Positions 45,118-56,260 are shown, numbered from the stretch's first letter. The stretch is 64,000 nt of DNA from Owenia fusiformis (GCA_903813345.2 CAIIXF020000012.1:26486684-26550683); one strand, 5' to 3'. Numbers and translations are program-made. The notes: a model not told the origin generated them from the letters alone.

Positions 45118-45419
45118 CCTTGGGATGACATAAAAATGTAACCTTGGGCATATCTTACTCCATTTTCATGGAAAAAACATAAATAAATCAAAAATGCCTT
45201 TATTAGTTAAAGGTCTTTGTTAAGCAAAGCAACAGTACACAGCTTGGCTTGTCACCTATAAACATGTCTGTATTTGCAAACCTTTTATATGCTTCATTAG
45301 ATAGAATGTATTAACACAATTTTAAACAATATTTGCTTGCATTGACTTAAACAACTCAATTTCCAGGGCAATGCCAGGGCAATTGCCATGACAAAATTGA
45401 CATTAGAGTGAAACAAACT

Positions 45420-45680
45420 TTCTGCATGCTAATTTCTTTCCATTTCTCTTTAAAATCTGAAAGAACTGCTTGCATTTAATTAGAAGTTAGTCTGTTGACT
45501 ACCTGTCTGATTATTTTATTCCTCGCTAATTTCACTGCATTACCCCTTTCATATTGCATTTGTTTGACTTCGCTTCTTAAAAGAGAGCTTCGTCATCACT
45601 CTTTCAGTTTACAAAATCTCTGAACTCACCGAGCCACTCAGAGTTCGTCGTCCAAATAAGGAGTACCAGGCGCAGGGTAC
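45420..45680 (-). repeat. Family C copy with an extended flank
   Basis: Core 'ctgcatgctaatttc' to 'attcctcgctaatttcactg'. Beyond it, 'actctttcagtttacaaaat' and 'ctctgaactcac' recur in reverse near 50045-50080, and 'actcacygagcca.tcag' near 43535, so the repeat unit is probably longer than the 140-bp core. Confidence 0.65.
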
Positions 45681-45942
45681 CACTACATGTATTTTGCAAT
45701 TTAAACACTGCAACCATTACCCAAGCCTTAACAGATAGATATTATACCCAACATTTATTGGAATATCTTTTTTATTATTTGCTAGCAAATAAAGATCAAA
45801 AAAGTATATTTATCAAAAACAGTAATTGCGCATATCAAAGCATTAATGATGTAATTCTAGACATATTAATAACATCAAACGCAATCTGATGACAATACAT
45901 CAAAAACAAGGATTAGAGTCATTAATGGTAGTTTATACACTG

Positions 45943-46100
45943 CAGACCCATAGCCAGGGGGGAATTCGAGGAGTTACAGCAAATAATTATTTGAAACTCA
46001 TGCAGTTTTTCACCATTCTGAGCAAATTTCAAGTGACCCCTGGAGTTTTTTTAAAAAGTGACCCCCACCCCCTCCTTGGCAAATACTGGCGACTATATGT
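45943..46100 (-). mobile_element. Family A, copy 7 (right end degraded)
   Basis: 'cagacccatagccagggggg', 'catgcagtttttcaccattc', 'tttcaagtgacccctgg', 'ctccttggcaaatactggcg'. A fragment of the CATGGGCTTTCAA-ended family follows at about 46118-46135. Confidence 0.7.
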
Positions 46101-46254
46101 ACTGGTTATTGATTGGTTGAAAGCCCATGTTCAAACCACTACCCTGATACTTAGAAGCCAGTAGTAATAATTAACTACAATCTGCAGTGATCACCCGTGT
46201 TATTCTCAAGAGTGCAAAATCTTTGTTTTGCCTGCATGTATTTAAGTTCTCATA

Positions 46255-47610
46255 TTAGCGTGTAATTTTGAATTTTCAAAAGGGTGGCATGAAATTTACT
46301 AGTTACCAAAAAGGGTAGCATGTAATTTTCTAATTTTCAAAAAGGTGGCTTCTAATTTTCTAATTTTCAAAAAGGGTGGCACGTAATTTTCTAATTTTCA
46401 AAAGGGTGGCTTCTAATTTTTCAAAAGGTTAAAGTGTAATTTTCTAATTAACAAAAGGGTAGCATGTAATTTTCTAAATTTCAAAAGGGTGGCTTCTAAT
46501 TTCCAAAAGGGTGGCATGTAATTTTCTAATTTTCCAAAGGGTATAATTAATTTTCTAATTTTCAAAGGGGTGGCTTTTAATTTTCAAAAGGGTGGCATGT
46601 AATTTTCTAATTTTCAAAAAGGTGGCTTCTAATTTTCAAAAGGGTAGCATGTATTTCTACTCAAAAGGGTGGCATGTTATTTTCTAATTTTCAAAAGGGT
46701 GGCATGTTATTTTCTAATTTTCAAAAGGGTGGATTGTAATTTTCTAATTTTCAAAAGGGTGGCATGTTATTTTCTAATTTTCAAAAGGGTGGCTTCTAAT
46801 TTTCAAAAGGGTGGCATGTAATTTTCTGATTTTCAAAGGGTGTCTTCTAACTAATTTTCTCATTTTCAAATGGGTAGCATTTTCTAATTCAAAAGAGTGC
46901 CATGTAATTTTCTAATTTTCAAAAGGGTGGCATGTAGTTTTCTAATTTTCAAAAAGGTGGCATGTAATTTTCTAATTTTCAAAAGGGTGGCTTCTAATTT
47001 TCTAATTTTCAAAAGGGTAGCATTTTCTAATTCAAAAGGGTGCCATGTTATTTTCTAATTTTTAAAAGGGTGGCATGTAATTTTTTCTAATTTTCAAAAG
47101 GGTGGCATGTAGTTTTCTAATTTTCAAAAGGGTGGCATGTAATTTTCTAATTTTCAAAAGGGTGGCATGTAATTTTCTAATTTCCAAAAGGGTGGCATGT
47201 AGTTTTCTAATTTTCAAAAAGGTTGCATGTAATTTTCTAATTTTCAAAAGGGTGGCTTCTAATTTTCTAATTTTCAAAAGGGTAGCATTTTCTAATTCAA
47301 AAGGGTGCCATGTTATTTTCTAATTTTTAAAAGGGTGGCATGTAATTTTTTCTAATTTTCAAAAGGGTGGCATGTAGTTTTCTAATTTGCAAAAGGGTGG
47401 CATGTAATTTTCTAATTTTCAAAAGGGTGGCTTCTAATTTTCTAATTTTCAAAAGGGTAGCATTTTCTAATTCAAAAGGGTGCCATGTTATTTTCTAATT
47501 TTTAAAAGGGTGGCATGTAATTTTTTCTAATTTTCAAAAGGGTGGCATGTAGTTTTCTAATTTTCAAAAGGGTGGCATGTAATTTTATATTTTTCAACAG
47601 GGTGCAGCAC
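46255..47610. repeat. 30-bp satellite array with higher-order units
   Basis: Monomer 'aattttctaattttcaaaag' plus 'ggtggcatgt'. A truncated variant, 'agcattttctaattcaaaag', recurs at about 47019, 47284 and 47459, i.e. 265 and 175 bp apart, a difference of three monomers, showing block duplication. Units are less regular before 46700. Frames across it are repeat translations. Confidence 0.93.
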
Positions 47611-47711
47611 CCAGTTGTTTTAATGACAAACAAACACACATTATTGATCCTAACATGATCTTAATGATCAGAAATCTGAAGGCCTTTCATTAAAATTTGA
47701 ATATGTCTTAA

Positions 47712-47973
47712 AGGCCCCATGCAAAGTCTATAAATATGTTAATTTCTCAATTATTGAAATATCTCTCACCATTTATCACTGACATTTTTTAAACAAACAT
47801 GCGAGGATGACTGCTATGCATTGCAAATAAATTCCCAATTTTGAGGCAAAAAGCCTTTAAAAACACTTTTTGAAAAAATTGAAGCTACTTATAATTGTTA
47901 AATACTTATGAAGCATAAAACTCTGTATGACAGCAATTCTGAAACTATATTTGATAAATTCTACATGGGGCCT
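47712..47973. mobile_element. TTAA-flanked miniature element with AGGCCCCATG ends
   Basis: TTAA on both sides (47708-47711 and 47974-47977). Inverted ends AGGCCCCATG and CATGGGGCCT. 262 bp, AT-rich interior, non-coding. The ends differ from family M and from the two hairpins, so this is another TTAA-targeting family. Confidence 0.75.
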
Positions 47974-47977
47974 TTAA

Positions 47978-48660
47978 ATGGAACTTCAGTTTGGAGGCAT
48001 AAAATCTTTTAACAGCAATTCTCTAATCTGATTGGGTGATGCAAAATCAAAGGTTTATCTCTAACTAATTCAAATAATGGAGACGAAGCTCTCTTTTTAA
48101 TAACTGAAAAGAGTATCCAATCACATAAGTTATCATCAAATCATAGAATTTTTTGCTTCGCTAAGTTTTGTTGTCTAGATGTTAGCTCGATCAGAATCCC
48201 TCAAAAAAAAAATTCCGCAAGTTATATTTTAAAATACAAGACAGAAAAAGAAAAGAGCAAGAAATAATGAAATATATAAACTCAATGATAAAAATGGTTA
48301 ACATATTTAGATATTTTAAAACAAGAGGATGAAATTGTTCAAGGATATCCAAAATGTTTTGAAAGGTCGTTGTAAAATAATTCTTCATTCAAAACAGATG
48401 AATGATTCTGCCAACCTTATCAGCATGATGAATTCATTTTTTTGCTAGATATATCGAAATTGATGAAGTTCTGGGAATTTGAATGATCACTCGGAAAAAT
48501 ATCTTTCAATAGAACAACTTGCCTGGAAAACTACCCGAAAATGTTTTGATATGTCATATCAACATTTAGAAAGGGTCTGACTTCGTTGCATCTCTATGAT
48601 ATACTTTTCTGTTTCCTAAAATGTTGGTAATATCCTGTCTTTCTCCACTCTTTGTTAAGT
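47978..48660. other. No gene or family copy seen
   Basis: AT-rich; the minus frame at 48191-48388 has no support. Confidence 0.3.
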
Positions 48661-48665
48661 CTTTC

Positions 48666-48775
48666 CATGGGCTTTCAACAGTCTCTTGAAAGCCCATGGT
48701 TTTTCTAACACTTTTTCTTTAGTCTTTCTGATATGACTTTATCATAGGTATTTCAACTAGAAGGTAGCCCTATCA
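48666..48775. repeat. Fragment of the CATGGGCTTTCAA-ended element
   Basis: A compact palindrome, CATGGGCTTTCAACAG / CTTGAAAGCCCATG, followed at 48752 by 'ttcaactagaaggtagccc'. These words form the ends of the element at 25058-26018, here rearranged. Confidence 0.6.
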
Positions 48776-48789
48776 TAAATCTATCATTA

Positions 48790-49510
48790 CTATACGTGGT
48801 ATCTAATCCCAGTGGTTAATTTGCTGAATGGTCAAATTTTATCAATTTTAATTTTCCTAATAGCAAGATACTGAACTTCCCATTGGATAATACTATGAAG
48901 ATAACGCTTCCGACATTTAATTTTCCGAACCTGGCAAAAATTAGGCAATAAAAAGCAAATTAGATGATGAAGAAAATATTACCCCTCATGCAGTATCACC
49001 CTACAAATCAGATACTCTATGATGAGTTTTTTCTATGTCTATCGCAGGAATGTCACCATCATCTGCCATCTTCTTATGTGTACAATAGAGGTTATTGGCT
49101 GGGAGGGACTGAATATGGGTTTTATAACATGGGACAATATGATATTTCCTGAGAAGGTGAATTCGAATACAACTTCAATATGGGGGAACCATGAGATCAT
49201 TAACGCAAACTTCGTAGAGTAAGGAATACCTGTTAAATCAATTGTTGTAACCATCAATATGGAAGTTACAGTAACAGACTGTAAATACATAGGTACTGAT
49301 TAGACTCTAAGGACAAATGGAAGTAACATTTTAGTTCTGCTTCAAGCAATAAACAAGTATTTGTTTTCTTGAATTATTTATAAGCAAATTGGTGTCATTT
49401 TTCAAGACAAAACATACTAGAACATTGACACTTGATTCAATTTCCACTTTCAATTGTAAGAATGAGTAATTATTAAAGAGTATTTATGATACAATTACAC
49501 TATAATTTCC
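48790..49510. other. No supported gene
   Basis: Three overlapping frames of 62-83 residues between 48964 and 49290 lie on opposite strands. None has a splice-flanked structure or recognisable motif. A lone pogo-like terminus, 'tacagtaagacctgcataag', is at about 49513-49533. Confidence 0.35.
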
Positions 49511-49559
49511 AGTACAGTAAGACCTGCATAAGAAGAACACCTTTGGTACCTCTAAAAGG

Positions 49560-49680
49560 AGTGAAAAAACATGCAGTTTTCACCATTCTGAACACTTTTC
49601 AAGTGAATTTGGACCAAATGTGAACCCCCTGATATTTTCTGAAAAGTGACCCCCTTGGCAAAAGCTTGCTTCAAGCCTGA
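49560..49680 (-). mobile_element. Family A, copy 8 (left end missing)
   Basis: 'catgcagttttcaccattct', 'cttttcaagtgaatttggac', 'gtgaaccccctgatattttc', 'ttggcaaaagcttgcttcaa' 'gcctg'. Confidence 0.7.
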
Positions 49681-49713
49681 TGTATATGTTTTCAAAGTGG
49701 GTAATTCAATATG

Positions 49714-49965
49714 CAGGCCTGTCAATTGTCCCGCAATTTGCGTATTTGTCACGCATTTGCTGAAGAATTAGAAGTCACGCCAGTTATTTTTGCGCAAATA
49801 CGCATTTTACCTGGTAATTGTCAAGCAAAAATATTTCTGTAGAAATTTTTTTAAAATAGATCGTCTACACAGCAAAAATACGAACGCGGGAAAAAAACGT
49901 ACGCATATCGTTCGGACTTTTCACGCGAATTTCGTATATGTCACGCATTCCGTACCTCCCTACCT
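49714..49965 (-). mobile_element. Family B, copy 6 (right half missing)
   Basis: Begins CAGGCCTGTCAATTGTCCCG, follows copy 4 through 'gcgtatttgtcacgcatttg' and 'tcacgcattccgtacc', and stops where the C-run would start. No second end or duplication was found. Confidence 0.8.
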
Positions 49966-49969
49966 ATCT

Positions 49970-50370
49970 TTTTAAACAAAAGGTAATTTTGGAGAAAATC
50001 AACTCGGAAAATCGTACATAACTTGCAGCAATGAAACCAAAAGTGAGTTCAGAGATTTATTTTAAACTGAAAGAGTGAAGACCAAGCTAGCAAAGTCGAA
50101 AAATGCAAAAGGTACAAGCATTCACACAAATTGCAGCTTCTAGTAAGCTATGGTGACAAATGAAAGCGCAATTTTAGAGAAAATTACTTCCAAATCCTTG
50201 GCTAATCTATCAATTTACGGCATTCTCTCCGGACCATTGAATCTCAGCTTTCTAATCTCTGAAATCAGGAGAAAGATCAGCGAAGCTTTGTATACGCAAT
50301 TCGCCAATGTCAATACTGTCAAAACCACAAAGTAAAAATTATTTTGATTATGTTTTGAAATAAAGATTTG
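49970..50370. other. No supported gene; possible repeat flank
   Basis: 'gttcagagatttattttaaa' with 'ctgaaagagtgaagac' near 50052 matches the extended flank of the family C copy at 45420-45680. Confidence 0.4.
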
Positions 50371-50374
50371 GGTT

Positions 50375-50515
50375 TGAAATAGTAGATTCAGCGAGGAATG
50401 ATGGAAATAAGAATGTAGCTAAGACTCTAAATTATATGGAAAACTAAGAAATAGAGACAGTTTATTCAAATTTTGTTGAGGAATCATATGGAATAATGTC
50501 AGTAGATAGATATTT
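50375..50515 (+). repeat. Family C copy, diverged
   Basis: 'gattcagcgaggaatgatgg', 'gaatgtagctaagactctaa', 'cagtttattcaaattttgtt', 'aatgtcagtagatag'. Confidence 0.65.
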
Positions 50516-50774
50516 CGTCACGGAGGCCTTCCAAAAGATTTATGGATTAGTGCTTTACCCATGAGACCACAGTAAAGGTTGTCATGGCTTTTTGTGGTGT
50601 TTTATATGTCTTTGCTTTAACTGCATGCTTTATGTCATATAATGTGATGCCTTTTGTGATTTTCTATTTGTATTTCTTTTTGATTTATAATTAGAATTTG
50701 AAATATCTATAACATAATGTCTACTTTATAAATTTCTTGCTGACTTTCCCCTTTCCACTTTAACTGACAAAGCA

Positions 50775-50972
50775 TGGCCAGCTCTTGTCAAAGGGGGTTC
50801 CGGGGAGGGGGGGGGGGTTCCCTCTTCAAACAATTCCAGGCACTACAATTCCAGGAAAGGTTCATTTGACAACTTTGGCCCGAAATCTTGGAAAGTGCTT
50901 TAAATGATGAAAAACTGCATGATTTTGAAAATAAATTTTGCCCCCCCCCCCCCCCTGGCTACAGGCAGACAG
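50775..50972 (+). mobile_element. Family A, copy 9, with long G- and C-runs
   Basis: 'ggccagctcttgtcaaaggg', G-run at about 50808-50817, 'gacaactttggcccgaaatc', 'gatgaaaaactgcatgattt', C-run at about 50941-50955, 'tggctacaggc'. A family C fragment in reverse ('gtttactttattccttgtta') follows at about 50993. Confidence 0.75.
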
Positions 50973-51039
50973 GCCTGACAGCCCACATAATTGTTTACTT
51001 TATTCCTTGTTAGTTCCACTCTACAAATCTGTTTTTCTA

Positions 51040-51720
51040 TTCCAGTACATAACCATTATGACATTTATCATAATTAATGACCTATTCCCCTTAGCGGCAC
51101 ACATAATCAATTTTGTACATATCGCAAAATTAATATGTTGTATTTTTCACCTCTAGAATAGCAATACCTTTTGGGTAAACATACTCACATATAGGAATCA
51201 TCATTAGAATTCCTGACAACAATGAATGAAAACAACATGCAAAATTATCAAGAATCATATAATTATTTACATGAAAACAGTTGCCAAGTTCCCCATACCC
51301 ATAGGAGATTTTGAAAAAACATCAAAAATTTGTAATAAGTATACAGTTAGTCATAAATACTGAGTATAAGTCAAGAAATAAGACAATAAAATTCATTTTG
51401 CAAAAATTCCATTTTCCTGTTCTATATTAAATACTTATGTTCCAGATCTCATTATAATTTTTATTAAGATAAGCTGGGTCCTTAATGTTCATTTGATGTG
51501 AGGGAATAGTTCTGCTTTTTCAGAGATTTGGGAATTCCAGTAAAAGAATTGTACATTTTTCCCGGGACATTTTTAAGAGAGGACTTATACTGCATCACAA
51601 AGTAAAGTTGTACCAGGGTGCCATCTATATTGCATGAGCATCAATAAACACTCCAGCTAATATGTAATCAACAGATTATTGGGTAGCAATTATTGCCTCC
51701 TTGCTAGTACCGAGTTTACA
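51040..51720. other. AT-rich, nothing recognised
   Basis: No family copy or exon was seen. Confidence 0.3.
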
Positions 51721-51730
51721 CACATTGATG

Positions 51731-51927
51731 CAGGCCCGAAACCAGGGGTGTTTGGGGGGTTCGGGCAAACCCCTCCTGGCCAAAATTTATTTCAAAACCA
51801 TGCAGTTTTTCACCATTCTGACTATTTTTTGAGTGATTTTTGGCCAAATTTGCCTAAGTGAACCCCCTAGAATTTTTGGGAAAAGTGAACCCCCCCCCCC
51901 CCTTGGAAAATTCTGGCTACGGGCCTG
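51731..51927 (-). mobile_element. Family A, copy 10, with perfect 6-bp duplication
   Basis: Ends CAGGCCCGAAACCAGG and CTGGCTACGGGCCTG. Flanks TTGATG (51725-51730) and TTGATG (51928-51933) are identical. This is the copy that fixes the family's boundaries. Confidence 0.92.
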
Positions 51928-52171
51928 TTGATGTGATCATATAATTGAAGTAAATAAAGTCTTTACATTCTTCCTAATGAAAAGAAACTGTAAAAGGGAT
52001 GGGTTTGTAGATAAAACCGGGTACCGGGTAGTAAATCCTCCATGCTGGGTTCAAACTTGGTACCTGGTCGAAAAACCAGGCACACAAAAAACGAAAAATA
52101 GGAATATATAACATAATTAGATCATTAGAAAACGTGAAAGATTTGTCTTGAATTTACAAAATTATATGTAA

Positions 52172-52303
52172 TTTCCTTCAAAATTGAGCTAGAAGCTTCA
52201 AATAAAAAGCATTTTAAGGCTCTTTTCTTCCTCGATCATCATGTCATATTTTCATTGGTTATGGGGAGGGGTGCGATCACCCCCTCCTGGCTACGCCTAT
52301 GAC
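52172..52303 (-). repeat. Family I repeat
   Basis: Reverse of the order at 54107 and 15345: 'ccttcaaaattgagctagaa', 'gcttcaaataaaaagcattt', 'taaggctcttttcttcctc', 'cattggttatgggga', 'gggtgcgatcaccccctcct', 'ggctacgcc'. Confidence 0.75.
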
Positions 52304-52756
52304 ATTGTAAGACGTAACAATTTACACTTCGGTGGACGTTTCGTCCAAAATTGGAATAACTTAAATTATGATTAATAATCAAAATCTTACACGTTGCTGG
52401 GTTTTTAACAACGCCGTCCTCCCATTATGAGGACGTAAATAAATAGTCATGGACGCAGAAAAAAATTGTTGGTGCGTTCTTGGGACGCATTACTCACTAT
52501 AGGTTGCAAACAAATGTTATTTTATATGAAAAACGTCCTTAATTGGCGAAAACATATCAGAAATAAAATTGTCGAATGAAAAAAATAGAAAGTAAATTAT
52601 TTTAGGTCAAACGGCATTTTCTCCAAGTTTAACCCAATAAATCAAGCTTATACAACTTAAACTTAAAAAATATAGTATAACTTACCTTAATAATACTTAT
52701 TTTGCTGAAACAATATGATAAAACCGGTACATTTTGGTCAAAATGTGGCCGGCTTT

Positions 52757-53066
52757 GCAAGGAGGATTGGCTCCCAGAGTGCAACATCGATATTCTGTCC
52801 CATATATGGAAATGTCGTGATTCAAAATTTGAATTCAAACAGCCGCCATTTTGTTCACTTCAACATTTGAATGGTGAATTTCGGTCTTATTCCTAACCGA
52901 AAAATTCCAAAACTCATAAGAAATGATCGAGATATTGGTTCGAATCTTTTGGACTGTTTATTTTGAACTTATAGTCGGTAATAATTTCCGACAATAACGA
53001 CATTTCGACGTTTTCATTGTTGGAAAATATCGATTGTCGATCCTGGGAGCCAATCCTCCTTGCGGC
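52757..53066. repeat. Inverted repeat GCAAGGAGGATTGGCTCCCA with long spacer
   Basis: The 21-bp word is at about 52757-52777 and its exact complement at about 53046-53066. Outside, 'cggctttgc' occurs on the left and 'ggctttgc' on the right, there in direct orientation. 'atcgatatt' and 'aatatcgat' extend the inverted match inwards. The spacer of about 270 bp has no clear gene. Confidence 0.6.
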
Positions 53067-53074
53067 TTTGCAAA

Positions 53075-53545
53075 AAGATTTCAATGTGAGAAGTGATATA
53101 AACACTGCCATCTTTTGGATTTTATAGTTAGTTTTTTTCTTTTAGAAATCAGTCTACACACGTGCCATCTATATTCAGATATACAGCTGTGATTACATTG
53201 AATTGCATTGACTGGGGTTTAGAATTTGACATGGGATTAAATATGATGATTATTTAGGATATACAAAATGTGAGAATATTAAAATTGAAATTTAGAAATG
53301 CATCAAGGCAAGCTGTTGAAAGACTTCCTGGAAATGCTTAGATTGCTCAATTTTGAAGGTATAAATATAGAAAATTTCTGTGGGGAGGCTCAGGCCCCTC
53401 TTTCATGTCTTTAGAGTTCGCATCGCTTGCATGAATTGGGTCAATTGGGTCTATATAATTAATGTTTTTGCAAATAATTTTTAATTTTAGGATAGAATCT
53501 GAGTATTATTAATTGAATCATAAAGTCACAAGGTAAAGGGTATTA
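53075..53545. other. No gene or family copy seen
   Basis: AT-rich sequence upstream of the zinc-finger-like segment. Confidence 0.3.
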
Positions 53546-53547
53546 TC

Positions 53548-53796
53548 ATGCCACGCCCTCCTAAAGTTAAGAGGTACCTCCCAGAATGGGAAAACACATA
53601 CCCCTGGCTGCAGTATGTTGCAGGCCAAGGAATGCAGTGCAGTTTATGCATCAGGGCTGGAAAGAGGAACATTTTCACAAGCCGAAATGGGTGCAAAGAC
53701 TTTCAAATGGCCTTGGATGTGACATTCTGTAACGCCTTGTGTATAAACGTTACTTATTCATCATTTACACTTGTACAATCTGACCCCAGGGTCTAA
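53548..53796 (+). CDS. N-terminal zinc-finger segment of a hAT-derived protein (partial)
   Basis: Starting from ATG, the first 53 residues read like the N-terminus of hAT-associated zinc-finger (BED/TTF-like, ZNF862-like) proteins. There is a basic start (PRPPKVKRYL), a W....YPWL aromatic motif at residues 14-22, a CSLC metal-binding pair at 31-34, GKRNIF at 38-43, and GCKDF at about 48-52. The second metal-binding half (normally H..H or H..C further on) is not there: from residue about 54 the sequence loses resemblance and stops at 82. Either a splice donor follows near 53708 that I cannot place, or this is a detached fragment. The family assignment comes from memory of the motif, not a search. 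No further domain, such as a hAT dimerisation region, was seen downstream. Confidence 0.45.
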   Translation: MPRPPKVKRYLPEWENTYPWLQYVAGQGMQCSLCIRAGKRNIFTSRNGCKDFQMALDVTFCNALCINVTYSSFTLVQSDPRV

Positions 53797-53799
53797 ATA

Positions 53800-54100
53800 C
53801 ATGCAATAAAAACATGATAAAGCAACATAAAGAATACATGTTTAGTGTTTCTCATTTTTCAATTGGGACCCACTTTTTTTGGGAGGGACCCCAAATTTTT
53901 ATAACACTGGGTCCCCGGGACTCACTTTTCATAGTCCCTATTGAAAACGCTGACGTTGCATCATCTAAATTAACACAATGTCACCTCTCTGCAAAAGTAA
54001 CGATAGCTATTTACAGATTTAAATCATAATCAATACAATTCACAGACCAACATACGAACTATTGAAAATAGAGTAAGATTGATTTGTCATGTTTTTCAAA
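53800..54100. other. Short repeat words only
   Basis: 'gggacccac', 'gggaccccaaa' and 'gggtccccgggactcac' around 53865-53935 resemble the 'gggacccacatc' words of the duplication at 63120-63820. Nothing coding. Confidence 0.35.
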
Positions 54101-54106
54101 TCGTCT

Positions 54107-54215
54107 TAAGCGTAGCCAGGGGGTTTGATGGTGCAATCGCACCCCCCATAATCAATGAAAATATGACCATGGGTGATAGAGGAAGAAAAGAGCCTTAAAT
54201 ACAATATCATGAATA
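54107..54215 (+). repeat. Family I repeat, left half
   Basis: 'gcgtagccagggggtttgat', 'ggtgcaatcgcaccccccat', 'aatcaatgaaaatatgacca', 'aagaaaagagccttaaa'. It starts with GCGTAGCCAGG, the complement of the end of copy 52172-52303. Confidence 0.72.
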
Positions 54216-54284
54216 AAGGGAGATGTCATGTAATTATTGTATCTGGTTAAATTGTGTATATTGTGCTGAGCAATACTGTATGCT

Positions 54285-54880
54285 TGTAAGGTTTATACCA
54301 AGGGGTATAAAACAATCATACAATCTTGTCTAGTTTATAAATGACATACATGTTTGTAAAGGCCAATTACTCTGATATTCTGATAAAACCATTTCGCCCC
54401 ACTGCATTGTTTGCTCCGCCACATTGATCATACTTATTTTTTATTATTTAAAAAAAATTAAAGAAAGGTGTACCTGTTTGAAGTAAGAAATATTTCAATA
54501 TGTACTGAGATTATCCATGATAATAATTAACTTTCCTTCGTCAAAAATCTTTGAGAGTCCATTTTCTGAAGATAACAAAAATGCAAAACAATTTTTTTTA
54601 TCAATTTTGTTAAGGCAAGGGGTTTAAAATAATCATTCAAACAATATTGTTTAGTTTATAAATGCCATACATATTTTAAATGGCCATTTGCTACATTTTT
54701 AATATTCTGATAAAATCATTTTGCTCCCTAACATTGACTGCTCCCTAACATTGACAAGAGTTTTTTTTTATTATTTTTTAAAAAATTGAATAAAAGACGG
54801 CGTATCTGTTTGAAGTAAGAAATATTTTAATCGGTATTTAGACTATCTTGGATAATAATTAGAAGCCTTCGTTAAATTAC
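54285..54880. repeat. Tandem duplication, two diverged units of about 270 bp
   Basis: Unit 1 (about 54285-54545) and unit 2 (about 54605-54880) share 'caaggggt.taaaa', 'tagtttataaatg.catac', 'atattctgataaaa.cattt', 'ctgtttgaagtaagaaatat' and 'gataataatta'. The word GCTCCCTAACATTGAC appears twice near 54722-54752 and once more at about 55084. Confidence 0.75.
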
Positions 54881-54884
54881 CTTA

Positions 54885-56260
54885 AAAAGTTATAATGGAA
54901 AAACAATCATTTTGAGTGTAGGGCGTTCGCGCCTTTTTTAGTAACTTCGTATTAGATTATAAAAGACTTCCGCCGAATTTCGTACAGAAGCGTGATTGAC
55001 ATTGTCATTGCATGTGCTAGTACATTTTCTCTGCGAATGAGCAGTTTTTCAGTAAAAAAATATTTTGTGTGAAAATATTGAAATTTATTGTAAAAACGAC
55101 CTGCTCCCTAACATTGACCAAATCAGGCGATGACATCCCGTGTATATACCACGCTTATTATAACTGTGATTATCAAATGATCTCTTAGACATGGATGATA
55201 TTTGACCGTTATTTTTCATGCAAACGTTTGCAGTCTACGAACGCTATGAATGAAAACTATTGACAACGATACGAGAATATATTTTTCTAAATCGTACGTG
55301 CTCTTACTCAACGTTTAAAATCACAATATGATGAATTGGTAATTTTTACTATTGGTTTTCATTTATTTTCATTTATCGTATTGTTATATCATTTTACAAA
55401 AACTACATTAAATGTTAACATTTTCTATCTGCTGAGGGGGTGTTTTCACTATTTGGGATCAGTTTCAAACATGAAATACGGGTACATTTAGATTCCTGAT
55501 AAATAGGCCTTTAGTAACAAAGATTAGAATCTTAACGTTTATTTTATACAACACCTATAATAGGAGCAGCAAGTATTTTAAAGAAAGTATTAAGTAAGAC
55601 AGATTTTAAATGAAACAATAAAAATAAGAACCGGTGGATATTTCATTTTTTCAAACCCATTTCGATTATTTGCCTCGTCTCCTTTTTGACTCGATTTTGC
55701 CATTCTAACCTACTCTTTGCCGTCACAATTTAGTGACATAATCGTATCTGACCATCCCCGATTTACAGTATCCAGGGGAATCGGGATGCTGTCCAATATG
55801 TAATTTTCACAAAATTTGCACCAATAATCTTACCACATTATTGTGGCGCAATTGAAATATATTGTCATCGGCTTCACTATATATTGCATAAAACATTGAT
55901 GTTTAATTTTAGGTTAAATGGATTTGAATTATAGAGGTTGCCATCTGGTTCTGCAGTTCATGCAAAGGTCATTCATTATATATGTCTAGTTCATTAATTA
56001 ATTGTAAAATTATGTAACTTCTATTGTAGTTTATTGTTCAAGTTTAGTTAGGTACAATAAACTATTTGACCAACTACAAGTAGTTATTGCGTCAATTTTC
56101 GCATAATTGGGAATTTTAAACAGTTCATATTATGTCAATATGAAAACATGCCATTTTGCTCAATTTTATATCAAAATGGCCAGTCACCAGCAGAAAACCT
56201 CAAAAATAGCTTTGGCCTGAGTTAACTATAATGCACAATGATTCTAAGAAATATTTAACT
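54885..56260. other. No supported gene
   Basis: AT-rich, unique-looking. No splice-flanked frames or family copies were recognised. Confidence 0.3.

Noticed and set aside
48964-49290. Tyr/Gly-rich 62-83-residue frames on both strands
   Set aside because: Opposite-strand overlaps without splice sites or conserved motifs; composition follows the local sequence.
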